Source of the DNA: Microbacteriaceae bacterium PS02070
GTDB taxonomy: Bacteria > Actinomycetota > Actinomycetes > Actinomycetales > Microbacteriaceae
DNA: 64,000 nucleotides
Assembly: GCA_029959865.1 (NCBI GenBank)
Contig: JASCPE010000001.1
Span: forward strand, 124,001 to 188,000
Direction: 5' to 3'
This document shows, in pieces, positions 50,900-58,650 of this stretch. Both the position numbers and the translations under genes were made by a program. The notes beneath the pieces were generated by a model. That model made no database searches and was not told where the DNA came from. It saw only the letters and a program-made list of their open reading frames with translations. The first letter of the stretch is position 1, and each line of letters begins with the position of its first letter.

Positions 50900-52507
50900 T
50901 CACAGGGATTCGGCGGCGGCCCGCTCAGCGGCAAGGCCCGCCTCGTAGCGTTCAAGGTAGGTGGTGTATCCGGCGAGGTCAGCGGGGTCCGGTTCGACGA
51001 CGTCAACGCTCACGCCCGCGAAGACTCGCTGATCAAGGTACTCATCCAGCGACAGGTCCTTCGCTTCAGCAAGGTAGGCAGCCAGGACCGCGATGCCCCA
51101 CGCGCCCCCCTCAGAGGCGGTGCGACTGACGGCGACCGGAGCGCCGACCGCTGCCGCCAAGAACCGCTGTGCGACCCCCGCCGTTCGGAACATACCTCCG
51201 TGGGCGTAGAGCTGATCGAGCGCCACACCTTCCTCAGCGAGGACACGCATCCCCAGGCTCAACGTCCCGAAGACACCGTACAGCTGCGCGCGGATGGCGT
51301 TGGCGAGCGTGAACGCGCTGTCCGGAGTCCGCACGAACAGCGGGCGCCCTTCTTCGAGCCCGGTGATGGGCTCCCCCGCCAGATAGTTGTAGGCCACGAG
51401 GCCTCCCGCGTCGGGGGCACCGGTGAGCGCCTCGCGGAAGAGCAGGTCATACAGCGCATCGGGCTCGAGGGGATTCCCCGAGGCTTGTGCGAACCGGCCG
51501 AACATCCCCGCCCACGCCGCGAGTTCGCTCGCGCCGTTGTTGCAGTGCACCATGGCGACGGCATGGCCTGCGGGGGTGGTGACGAGGTCGAGCTCGTGGT
51601 GAATCTCGGTGAGCGGACGCTCCAACACCACCATCGCGAAGATGCTCGTACCTGCACTGACATTGCCCGTTCGCGGCGCGACGGCGTGGGTCGCGACCAT
51701 CCCCGTTCCCGCGTCGCCCTCGGGGGGACACAGTGGGATGCCGGCGGTGAGCTCACCTCGGGGATCGAGCAGCGCCGCCCCCTCCTCGGTGAGCGCGCCC
51801 GCGTCGCCACCGGCGAGGAGGACTTCGGGCAGGAGCTCGATCACAGGTGCCGCCAGCCGCTCCCCCGCGTGCGCGTCGAAACGGGAGATGAGGTCCGCGT
51901 CGTACGTGCCGGTGGCCGAGTCGATCGGGAACAGGCCGGACGCATCACCCACACCGAGCACCTTACGGCCGGTCAGCCGCTCGTGGACGTAACCGGCGAG
52001 CGTCGTGAAGAAGCGCACCCGGTCCACATGGGGCTCTTCGTCAAGGGCCGCTTGGTAGAGATGAGCGATGGACCACCGCAGCGGAATGTTCACCTCGAGC
52101 AACTCGCTCAGCTCAGCCGCGGCCCGCCCGGTGTTCGTATTGCGCCACGTACGGAAGGGCACGAGAAGCTCACCGCTCTCATCGAACGCGAGGTAGCCGT
52201 GCATCATGGCGGAGACGCCGATCGCGCCATACGTGGTCGGCCGCACGCCGTAACGCTCGTCGACGTCGCGCACGAGGTCTGCGTATGCCGCTTGCAGCCC
52301 CGACCAGACGTCGTCGAGGGGATACGTCCATAGCCGGTCCTGGAACGTGTTCTCCCATGCGTGCGACCCGGTCGCCAGCACGATGTCGGGCGACTGCGCA
52401 TCGACCAGGCACGCCTTGATCCGCGTGGATCCGAGTTCGATGCCGAGCGCGGTCCGCCCCGATTCGATGGCCGCGGCCACCTCCGCTCCGTGCGACGTCG
52501 TCGTCAT
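50900..52507 (-). CDS. araB: L-ribulokinase-like FGGY carbohydrate kinase
   Basis: 535 residues; phosphorylates L-ribulose after AraA. The N-terminal ATPase-fold lobe starts ALGIELGSTRIKACLVD, and the second lobe holds the FGGY-type signatures YAHGGMFRTAGVAQRFLA and SRTASEGGAWGIAVLAAYLA. It resembles the araB of actinobacteria and Bifidobacterium more than E. coli AraB. Two adjacent ATGs exist; the second (52507) is better spaced from GAAGAGGG. A LacI-type operator, -10 box and short leader ORF lie upstream. The substrate is inferred from the araA neighbour; xylulose is the alternative. Confidence 0.9.
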   Translation of the reverse strand: MTTTSHGAEVAAAIESGRTALGIELGSTRIKACLVDAQSPDIVLATGSHAWENTFQDRLWTYPLDDVWSGLQAAYADLVRDVDERYGVRPTTYGAIGVSAMMHGYLAFDESGELLVPFRTWRNTNTGRAAAELSELLEVNIPLRWSIAHLYQAALDEEPHVDRVRFFTTLAGYVHERLTGRKVLGVGDASGLFPIDSATGTYDADLISRFDAHAGERLAAPVIELLPEVLLAGGDAGALTEEGAALLDPRGELTAGIPLCPPEGDAGTGMVATHAVAPRTGNVSAGTSIFAMVVLERPLTEIHHELDLVTTPAGHAVAMVHCNNGASELAAWAGMFGRFAQASGNPLEPDALYDLLFREALTGAPDAGGLVAYNYLAGEPITGLEEGRPLFVRTPDSAFTLANAIRAQLYGVFGTLSLGMRVLAEEGVALDQLYAHGGMFRTAGVAQRFLAAAVGAPVAVSRTASEGGAWGIAVLAAYLAEAKDLSLDEYLDQRVFAGVSVDVVEPDPADLAGYTTYLERYEAGLAAERAAAESL

Positions 52508-52523
52508 CATTCCCTCTTCCGTG

Positions 52524-52577
52524 TCACTCCTGGCTGGAGGAGGACGCCGACCCTCGGGTCCGGAATGGTCCTGCCAT
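52524..52577 (-). CDS. 17-residue leader ORF before araB
   Basis: ATG GCA GGA CCA TTC ... CAG GAG TGA encodes MAGPFRTRGSASSSSQE. AAGGAGGAG lies directly before its ATG, a far stronger site than the one before araB, and its stop is about 15 bp from the araB start. It may couple or attenuate araB translation, or an in-frame reading error could have cut off a longer start. Nothing else supports a stable peptide. Confidence 0.45.
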   Translation of the reverse strand: MAGPFRTRGSASSSSQE

Positions 52578-52635
52578 TGCTCCTCCTTGAGTTCCCGCGG
52601 GTCGACACCGACACCCCGGGTGCACTCAGAAAGCC

Positions 52636-52641
52636 AGAGTA
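52636..52641 (-). promoter_or_regulatory. -10 box candidate of the araB promoter
   Basis: TACTCT (minus strand), 11 bp downstream of the LacI-type operator, which would cover the -35. The ytfQ-like promoter has TAGGTT 13 bp from its operator, an almost identical arrangement. Confidence 0.5.
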
Positions 52642-52652
52642 CTCATTCACCG

Positions 52653-52670
52653 ATTGTGCGCGCTAACAAT
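52653..52670. promoter_or_regulatory. LacI-family operator upstream of araB
   Basis: ATTGTGCGCGCTAACAAT, 14 of 18 positions symmetric, matching the ytfQ-side operator (ATTGTGAGCGATAACAAT) at 16 of 18 positions. The shared sequence and spacing suggest one repressor controls both promoters. Confidence 0.7.
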
Positions 52671-52887
52671 CAATCGCGCAAGTTGCCGTCTCCACGCACC
52701 GGTGCCGAGCGAGCTCGGGGCGCGTTCCGATCGCCCGCACGCCTCGCCGACCTCCCGACCGCGGGTCGCGCATGCGTGCGAAGTCTCGGGTCACGCAAGG
52801 GTCACCAAGCGGTCGATATCGGCGCCTCGAGAGCGTTGCCTCGAGGGAAAGGGATTCAGTGAGCAGGCGCCGGCGACGCGTCCGACG

Positions 52888-53733
52888 TCAGCGGAGGTCG
52901 GTGATCGGTGCCGCGTCCATGTCGTCGAACGCCTGATTCTCACCCGCCATAGCCCACACGAACGAGTAGGCGGCCGTGCCCACACCGGAGTGAAGCGACC
53001 ACGACGGTGAGATGACAGCCTGACGGTCGGAGATGAGGATGTGGCGCGTCTCCTCGCGCTCGCCCAACAGGTGCACGACCCGCGCATCCTCGGGCACATC
53101 GAAGTAGAGGTAGCACTCGGTTCGACGGTCGTGCGTGTGCGCCGGCATGGTGTTCCACATCGACCCCGGGTGCAGCTGCGTGACACCCATCACGATCTGG
53201 CACGAGCGAATGCCGTTCTCGTGGATGTACTGGTTGAGCGTGCGACGGTTGCTCGTGAGCTGATCGCCGAGCTCGCGCACGGTGCCTTCACCCGGGCGGA
53301 CGAGCTGGGTCGGGTAGGTGGTGTGCGCCGGGGCGGAGAACAGATAGAACTGCGCGCCCTCGGAGCCATCAGCGTCGAGGAAGCGGACATCTTTGACTCC
53401 GCGCCCGAGGTAGAGGCACGCGCCGGTGACCAACTCGTGGCTCTCACCGTCTGCGACGACCACGCCGGTGTCGCCGACGTTGATGATGCCGACTTCACGG
53501 TGCTCCAAGAAGTAGTCCGAGCGGATCTCCGGATACCCCGTGAGCACGAGCTCGTCGCCTGCGGGGGTGGCGCCGCCGAGGACGACCCGGTCGTGGTGCG
53601 TGTACGTCAGGCGGATCTCACCCGGGACGAACACCTCGGGGATGAGGTAGGTCTCGCGGAGGTCCTCCTGGGTCATCCCCGGGATCTGGGCGGGGTTGGT
53701 CGCGTAACGCTGGGGAATGTGCTGTTCGGTCAT
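52888..53733 (-). CDS. kduI: 5-keto-4-deoxyuronate isomerase
   Basis: Isomerises 4-deoxy-L-threo-5-hexosulose uronate (from unsaturated uronates) to 3-deoxy-D-glycero-2,5-hexodiulosonate. 281 residues, the family length. The cupin metal site is PAHTHDRRTECYLYFD (His-x-His...Glu) with a later His in SWSLHSGVGTAAY; the C-terminal MDAAPITDLR is also typical. AAGGAG precedes the ATG. Last gene of the uronate operon, 24 bp after kduD. Confidence 0.97.
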   Translation of the reverse strand: MTEQHIPQRYATNPAQIPGMTQEDLRETYLIPEVFVPGEIRLTYTHHDRVVLGGATPAGDELVLTGYPEIRSDYFLEHREVGIINVGDTGVVVADGESHELVTGACLYLGRGVKDVRFLDADGSEGAQFYLFSAPAHTTYPTQLVRPGEGTVRELGDQLTSNRRTLNQYIHENGIRSCQIVMGVTQLHPGSMWNTMPAHTHDRRTECYLYFDVPEDARVVHLLGEREETRHILISDRQAVISPSWSLHSGVGTAAYSFVWAMAGENQAFDDMDAAPITDLR

Positions 53734-53757
53734 GTCGGGTTCTCCTTCGGTGAGAGG

Positions 53758-54522
53758 TCAGCGGACGAGCCAGCCGCCGTCGACGGGGATGATCGTCCCC
53801 GTGACGTAGGCGGCCGCGTCGGAAGCAAGAAAGACGAATGCTCCGCCCAGGTCGGCGGGAGTGCCCCACCGCCCCGCGGGAATGCGCGAGAGGATCGCCT
53901 GGGAACGGTCCGGATCGGCGCGCAGCGCCTCGGTGTTGTCCGTAGCCATGTAGCCGGGCGCGATGGCGTTGACGGTCACACCCGACGCCGCCCATTCGTT
54001 CGCGAACGCCTTGGTGAGCCCGGCGACGGCGTGCTTGGAGGCGGTATATCCGGGGACGAGGATGCCTCCCTGGAACGAGAGCATGGATGCGACGTTGATG
54101 ATCCGGCCCGAGCCCTGATCGATCATGCGGCGCCCGGCCGCCTGCGAGAGGTGGAAGACGGAATCAAGGTTCACGGCGAGAACCTCTTCCCAGTCCTCGG
54201 TGGGGTGGTCCACGGCGGGAACTCGCTTGATCGTGCCCGCATTGTTGACGAGAATGTCGATTCGCCCGAGCGCATCCACGCCCTCGTCGATCACCGAAAC
54301 GTAGTCGTCGTGATCGGCCGTTGCGAAGTCGATTTCGATCGAGTGGACGCGCCGCCCGAGCGCTTCAATCTGCGCGGCAGTCTCGGAGCCATCCCCGCGG
54401 TTGACGAGCACCACATCCGCGCCGGCCTCAGCGAGCGCGAGTGCGGCGCCCTGTCCGAGGCCGCGGCGAGCGCCGGTCACGACGGCGACCTGTCCGTCGA
54501 GGCGGAAGGAGTCGAGAATCAT
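53758..54522 (-). CDS. kduD: 2-keto-3-deoxygluconate 5-dehydrogenase (SDR family)
   Basis: NAD(P)-dependent reduction of the KduI product to 2-keto-3-deoxygluconate. 254 residues with a classic SDR layout: VVTGARRGLGQGAALALAEA (cofactor loop TGxxxGxG), IDILVNNAGTI, catalytic Ser in NVASMLSFQGG, and YTASKHAVAG (Tyr-x3-Lys). VNAIAPGYMATDNTEALRAD and VDGGWLVR match KduD. It overlaps the FAH-family stop by ATGA and precedes kduI. kdgK and kdgA are not in the window. Confidence 0.94.
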   Translation of the reverse strand: MILDSFRLDGQVAVVTGARRGLGQGAALALAEAGADVVLVNRGDGSETAAQIEALGRRVHSIEIDFATADHDDYVSVIDEGVDALGRIDILVNNAGTIKRVPAVDHPTEDWEEVLAVNLDSVFHLSQAAGRRMIDQGSGRIINVASMLSFQGGILVPGYTASKHAVAGLTKAFANEWAASGVTVNAIAPGYMATDNTEALRADPDRSQAILSRIPAGRWGTPADLGGAFVFLASDAAAYVTGTIIPVDGGWLVR

Positions 54523-55388
54523 GAACGTACCTCCGGGGATGCGATGAATCGGGTGGTGAGTTCTCCGATGCCCGAAATACGCACCGTGACCTCGTCGCCG
54601 GGGGCGAGGGGCTGGTGCGCTTCCTGCGCATCGGGGAGCTTTTGCGGAGTGCCGGTCGAGACGATGTCTCCCGGCTCCAGCGTGAGGATCTGGCTGAGGT
54701 GATGGATGACGTACGCGACGCTGAAGATCGTCGTATCGGTGGACTGGGACACCGTAACCTTCCCGTCCCGAATCACCTCGACGAGCACGTTCTGCGGATC
54801 GGGCGCCTCATCGCTTGTCACAATCCACGGCCCGAGCGGCGCGAAGCCGTCGGAGCACTTGCCGAGCGCCCACTGGCTCTGCCGCCGCTGCCACGCCCGG
54901 TCGGAGACGTCATTGAGGATCGTGTAGCCCGCGACGTGTGTGAGGGCATCCGCCTCGGATACTCCCCGCGCGCGCGTGCCGATCACGACCGCGAGTTCCC
55001 CCTCGTAGTCCACATCGGTCGCCCCCGGCGGGATCGTGACGGGGTCATCCGGTCCGCCGACGGTGTTCGGAGTCTTCACGAACACGTCCGGCCAGTCCGG
55101 GTCATCCGCGGTCGGGTCGGTGCCGTCAGGAACATGGCCCCGATAGTTGTATCCCAGGCAGAGCAGCTTGCCGGGGTGAAGCGGGACGTCAAGCGACGCG
55201 TCGGCGAGCGCGGGCGCGTCACTCGTGATGCGCTCAGCAGCCTCGGATGCTCTCGCACGGGCGGACGCGTCGGTCAGGATCTCCAAGACCGAGGCCGCCT
55301 CGACGGGCACCACTCGGTCCACGCCCTCGACGGTGGCCACGACACCCGGACGGCCGCCGCCGGGCGTGCGGAGGGTTACGAGCCTCAC
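54519..55388 (-). CDS. Fumarylacetoacetate hydrolase family protein
   Basis: 289 residues from the GTG at 55386-55388, which overlaps the GH88 stop by GTGA; longer frames upstream run through that gene. FAH-fold metal-site motifs are present: CLGYNYRGHV, PDVFVKTPNTVGGPDDPVTI, VDYEGELAVVIG (acidic ligands) and GYTILNDVSDRAWQ, SDGFAPLGPW, GDIVSTGTPQKLP. Members hydrolyse or decarboxylate beta-keto acids. Its position between GH88 and kduD implies a step in uronate or keto-deoxy-sugar breakdown, but which one is not known from sequence. Confidence 0.9.
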   Translation of the reverse strand: MRLVTLRTPGGGRPGVVATVEGVDRVVPVEAASVLEILTDASARARASEAAERITSDAPALADASLDVPLHPGKLLCLGYNYRGHVPDGTDPTADDPDWPDVFVKTPNTVGGPDDPVTIPPGATDVDYEGELAVVIGTRARGVSEADALTHVAGYTILNDVSDRAWQRRQSQWALGKCSDGFAPLGPWIVTSDEAPDPQNVLVEVIRDGKVTVSQSTDTTIFSVAYVIHHLSQILTLEPGDIVSTGTPQKLPDAQEAHQPLAPGDEVTVRISGIGELTTRFIASPEVRS

Positions 55389-56581
55389 CAGTAGGTCACC
55401 CACTCGGGCCGCTCGAGCCGCGTGAGCGCCTCGAGGTAGAAGTAATCCCCCCACAGCGTGCCTTCGTCGACGCCGCGAGTCTTCGGGAAGTCGTAGACGC
55501 CGTGCAGCAGCAACGCGTCGGAGCTGTCCGGGGGCTCCGGGGCATAGCCGGCAGCGAGGTCGATCAAGAGGGTCCGCGCGGCTTCCTCCGCCCGCGCGAC
55601 CCGATCGGGGTCGGTGTCGACGCGGGCCAGCTCCAGGAAGCCGCTGGCGGCGATCGCACCAGCAGAGCTGTCGCGTGGAGCCGTGCTGTCATCCCCGTAG
55701 ACGAGGTCCCAGAAGGGAACGCCGTCGCTCGGCAGGTGCGCAAGGAAATAGTCGGCGCACCGCCATGCCGCCGTCAGCAGCTCCGGGTCGCCGGTTGCAC
55801 GGTAGTTGAGAGCGAAGCCGTAGATTCCCCACGCCTGTCCCCGCGCCCAGCATGAATCATCGAAGGCGCCCTGTTCGGTTGCTCCGCGGACGGGCACACC
55901 TGTCTCCACGTCCCAGTAGAAGGTGTGGAACGTCGAATCGTCGGGCCGAATGATGTGCTCGCGCAGCTGCGTCGTGTGTCGGCGGACCGCATCGGCGTAG
56001 CGTTCATCGCCGGTCTGTTCGTGCGCCCAGGTCAACAGCGGCATGTTCATCAGGCTGTCGATGATCGTCCGCCCGCGCTGGGCCGGATCGTGCAGCGCTC
56101 CCCAGGCCTGAATGATGCCGGCCGGCTCGAGGAAGCGGCGCATGAGGTGATCCGCGGCCAGGAGTGCGGCGTCGCGGGCATCCCGGCGGACTTCTTCGGT
56201 CGAACCCAGCCGCGCTGTCGTTACCGACGCGAGGCTGTACAGGAACCCGAGGTCGTGAGTATCGAGGTCGATCTCCTCGCGTACGCGGCGGGCGAAGTCG
56301 GCGGCGTTGCGCTCGGCGGAGGCGCGCACCGCCTCATCTCCGGTCAGCTCCCACGTCAACCACTTCAGACCCGTCCAGAAACTGGTGGTCCAGCCGCGGT
56401 TGCCACCTTCCGGCACGCCGCCGAGCGCGGGCCGCAGGTGGTAGCGCTCCTGAACGGTCGTGTCATCGGGGTACGCGTCGCCGAAGGCGTCGACGTTCCG
56501 CTCGACCGTCGCGACCGCCGCCTCCCGCGCGGTGTCGAGATCGGCGTGCACCGGCGCGCCGGAACGGGACGTGGATGGCAT
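55385..56581 (-). CDS. Glycoside hydrolase family 88, unsaturated glucuronyl hydrolase
   Basis: 398 residues, alpha/alpha-barrel enzyme that removes the unsaturated uronate left at the non-reducing end by polysaccharide lyases. The two catalytic-type aspartates are visible in LDTHDLGFLYSLASV and TIIDSLMNMPLLTWA, and DDSCWARGQAWGIYGFALNY is the other strong block. No signal peptide, so it acts on imported oligosaccharides in the cytoplasm, matching the ABC transporter in the same operon. Ends with a GTGA overlap on the FAH-family gene. Confidence 0.94.
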   Translation of the reverse strand: MPSTSRSGAPVHADLDTAREAAVATVERNVDAFGDAYPDDTTVQERYHLRPALGGVPEGGNRGWTTSFWTGLKWLTWELTGDEAVRASAERNAADFARRVREEIDLDTHDLGFLYSLASVTTARLGSTEEVRRDARDAALLAADHLMRRFLEPAGIIQAWGALHDPAQRGRTIIDSLMNMPLLTWAHEQTGDERYADAVRRHTTQLREHIIRPDDSTFHTFYWDVETGVPVRGATEQGAFDDSCWARGQAWGIYGFALNYRATGDPELLTAAWRCADYFLAHLPSDGVPFWDLVYGDDSTAPRDSSAGAIAASGFLELARVDTDPDRVARAEEAARTLLIDLAAGYAPEPPDSSDALLLHGVYDFPKTRGVDEGTLWGDYFYLEALTRLERPEWVTYW

Positions 56582-56596
56582 AGAAGTTCCTTCCGA

Positions 56597-57265
56597 TCAG
56601 GCGACGACGTCGCTGATGTCGAGCACGGGGCGCAGCATGTAGCGGCTGTTGGCCCAGATGACGTAGAGCATGGGTGCCGCGGTCACGCCGATCGCGATGG
56701 CGGGCATCGAGGTGAACAATCCCGCCTGGACACCGACGATCACGAGCGAGAGAGCCGAGAGATACCAGCGCCGAACGGACAGGTAGAGGCTCGCCTTGAA
56801 GACGTCCCTCAAGAGCGCCTGGGGCGCCTCACTGAGCGCGACGAACGCGACGATTCCGGTCGCGGCGGCGATCACCGCAAGCAACCACAGCATCGGGACG
56901 AAGACGACCGACCCCGGTGCACGGGAGAGGACGCTGACGTCGGCGAGCAGCACCACCAGAGCCGCGACCACGGCGGCCGCGATGGCGAGTGACTTCCACG
57001 CCGTCTCTCGCCACGCGCGCAGGAAGGGTCGCACGACGGCGATGTCCCCCTCGGCGTGAGCCCGGAAGGTCGCCGCGGTCGCGGTGAGCGCGGGACCGCA
57101 CAGCGGCGCCGCGAGCGCGAGCAACGGCCACGAGTACATCGGGTCGGTCGTGACGAGCAGCACAAGGAGCGGGAGGCAACCGACCACGAGGAGCCCGTTG
57201 GTCATCATTCCGAGGTAAACGACCCCGAGGATCGACGCCCACGTCTGGTGAGGAATGCGTTTCAT
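56597..57265 (-). CDS. DUF624 (YesL-like) membrane protein
   Basis: 222 residues with five or six helices (GVVYLGMMTNGLLVVGCLPL, SLAIAAAVVAALVVLLADVS, VFVPMLWLLAVIAAATGIVA, LSALSLVIVGVQAGLFTSMP). DUF624/YesL genes usually accompany carbohydrate ABC permeases in operons for plant or uronate polysaccharides, as here between the permease and GH88 genes. Its exact role is unknown. It starts 8 bp after the permease stop. Confidence 0.88.
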   Translation of the reverse strand: MKRIPHQTWASILGVVYLGMMTNGLLVVGCLPLLVLLVTTDPMYSWPLLALAAPLCGPALTATAATFRAHAEGDIAVVRPFLRAWRETAWKSLAIAAAVVAALVVLLADVSVLSRAPGSVVFVPMLWLLAVIAAATGIVAFVALSEAPQALLRDVFKASLYLSVRRWYLSALSLVIVGVQAGLFTSMPAIAIGVTAAPMLYVIWANSRYMLRPVLDISDVVA

Positions 57266-57272
57266 CGCCGCG

Positions 57273-58190
57273 TCACCCCTTCATCCCGCTCGTGGCGATG
57301 CCCTCGACGAAGTACTTCTGCCCCAGGAGGAAGATAATCGCGATCGGAACGACCGAGATCGTCAGGCCGGCGAACAGGAGCGCGTAGTTGGTGTCGAAGA
57401 GGTTGCTCACGAAGCTCTGCAGACCCAGCTGAAGCGTCCAGAGGTCGGGGTTGCGGAGGTAGATGAGCGGCCCGAGGTAGTCGTTCCAGGTGTTGACGAA
57501 CATGAGCAGCGTGAGACTTGCCAGTGCCGGCACCGACAGCGGAATCATGATCCGCCGCCAGATCGCGTACTCGCTGAGGCCATCCAACCGGCCGGCTTCG
57601 CTGAGCTCCTCCGGAATGGTCTCGTAGTACTGCTTCATGAGGAAGACGCCGAACGCGCCGAAGGCCTGCAGCAGGATGACCGAGAGGAGCGTGTTCGTGA
57701 TGCCGAGGTTCGACAGCAGGATGAACTGCGGGATCATGTACGACTGCCACGGAACAGCAATCGTGCCGATGTAGGCGAGGAAGAGGATGTCCCTGCCGGG
57801 GAAGCGGATCCGTGCGAACCCGTAGGCCGCGAACGACCCGGTGAGCACCTGCAGCACGGTCACGGCCACCGAGAGGATCAGGGTGTTCGTGATCCAGGTG
57901 AGGATGTTCGTCTGGGTCCAGATGTCGATGTAGTTCTGCCAGACGAACACCTCGGGAATCCACACCACCGGCACCGAGAAGACTTCGTTCGCCCGCTTGA
58001 GCGAGCTCATGACCATCCAGAAGAACGGCCAGAGCAGCCCCGCGGCAAAGCCGATCAGCGCGATGTACCCGACGATGCGTCCCACACGGCGCCCGGGCGA
58101 CCCTGCGGGCTTGGGTGCGGGAATACCGGACTCGGTGAGCTTGCGCAGCGTCCGACGGTCGGCCTCGGGGGGAAGGAGATCCGTCATCAT
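57273..58190 (-). CDS. Carbohydrate ABC transporter permease (MalG/LacG type)
   Basis: 305 residues from the first of two tandem ATGs (58188-58190), overlapping the upstream permease stop by ATGA. Six helices begin with IVGYIALIGFAAGLLWPFFW. The EAA loop that docks the ATPase reads EELSEAGRLDGLSEYAIWRRI near residue 205. C-terminal VPIAIIFLLGQKYFVEGIAT SGMKG-type ending is typical. It should pair with the truncated first permease and a solute-binding protein that is absent here, so the importer is probably non-functional unless those are supplied elsewhere. Confidence 0.94.
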   Translation of the reverse strand: MMTDLLPPEADRRTLRKLTESGIPAPKPAGSPGRRVGRIVGYIALIGFAAGLLWPFFWMVMSSLKRANEVFSVPVVWIPEVFVWQNYIDIWTQTNILTWITNTLILSVAVTVLQVLTGSFAAYGFARIRFPGRDILFLAYIGTIAVPWQSYMIPQFILLSNLGITNTLLSVILLQAFGAFGVFLMKQYYETIPEELSEAGRLDGLSEYAIWRRIMIPLSVPALASLTLLMFVNTWNDYLGPLIYLRNPDLWTLQLGLQSFVSNLFDTNYALLFAGLTISVVPIAIIFLLGQKYFVEGIATSGMKG

Positions 58191-58650
58191 GCGCTCCGCT
58201 TCTTGTTCCACAGGAACTGCGCGATCGTCACGAAGATGCACAGCAAGAACAGCACCACGGCGGCCGCCGAGGCGTAACCGAACTGGTTCTCTTGGAAGCC
58301 CTTCCGGTAGATGAACTGGGACAGCACGGTGGTCGCCTGGCCCGGTCCGCCATTGGTCATGACGAGGATCAGGTCGAAGATCTTGAAGGAGTTGATCGTC
58401 AGAATGACGACGACGAAGAACATCGTCGGGCGCAGGCACGGGATCGTGACATTCCAGAAGCGCTCCCACACATTCGCGCCGTCGACGCGGGCGGCCTCGT
58501 GCAGTTCGCGCGGCACGGTTTGCAGGCCGGCCAGGAACAGGACCATGTAATAGCCCATGTCTCGCCAGGTGGAGACGATCGCGACCGCGGGCATCGCCCA
58601 GTCGGTCGAGGTGAGCCATCCCGGCGGGTTCTCGAACCCGATGGCGCGCA
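58187..58650 (-). pseudogene. Carbohydrate ABC permease (MalF/UgpA type), N-terminal half missing
   Basis: Permease sequence is recognisable from LRAIGFENPPGWLTSTDWAM through the EAA loop (PRELHEAARVDGANVWERFW) to FLWNKKRSA: about 155 of the usual 300 residues. Upstream of about 58650 the frame turns into antisense of the lyase gene (EMVDPGQ is the complement of LAWIDHLLG), so the first three helices are gone. No start codon with a ribosome site is evident. The junction is a deletion or rearrangement scar, or an assembly misjoin. Confidence 0.85.

Larger units (their letters stand above)
52511..52887. other. Regulatory gap between kduI and araB
   Basis: No full gene. It contains, in minus-strand order, a LacI-type operator, a -10 box, a 17-codon leader ORF with a strong ribosome site, and then araB. 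The left 200 bp next to kduI show no clear terminator hairpin. Confidence 0.6.

Noticed and set aside
49520..52333. 937-codon open frame antisense to araA/araB
   Set aside because: Spans two well-defined genes on the other strand; composition (Arg/Gly/His) is typical of antisense frames in high-GC DNA.
55389..55454. Longer start for the FAH-family gene
   Set aside because: The extension runs inside the GH88 coding end; the GTG at 55388 with GTGA overlap fits the coupling used throughout this operon.
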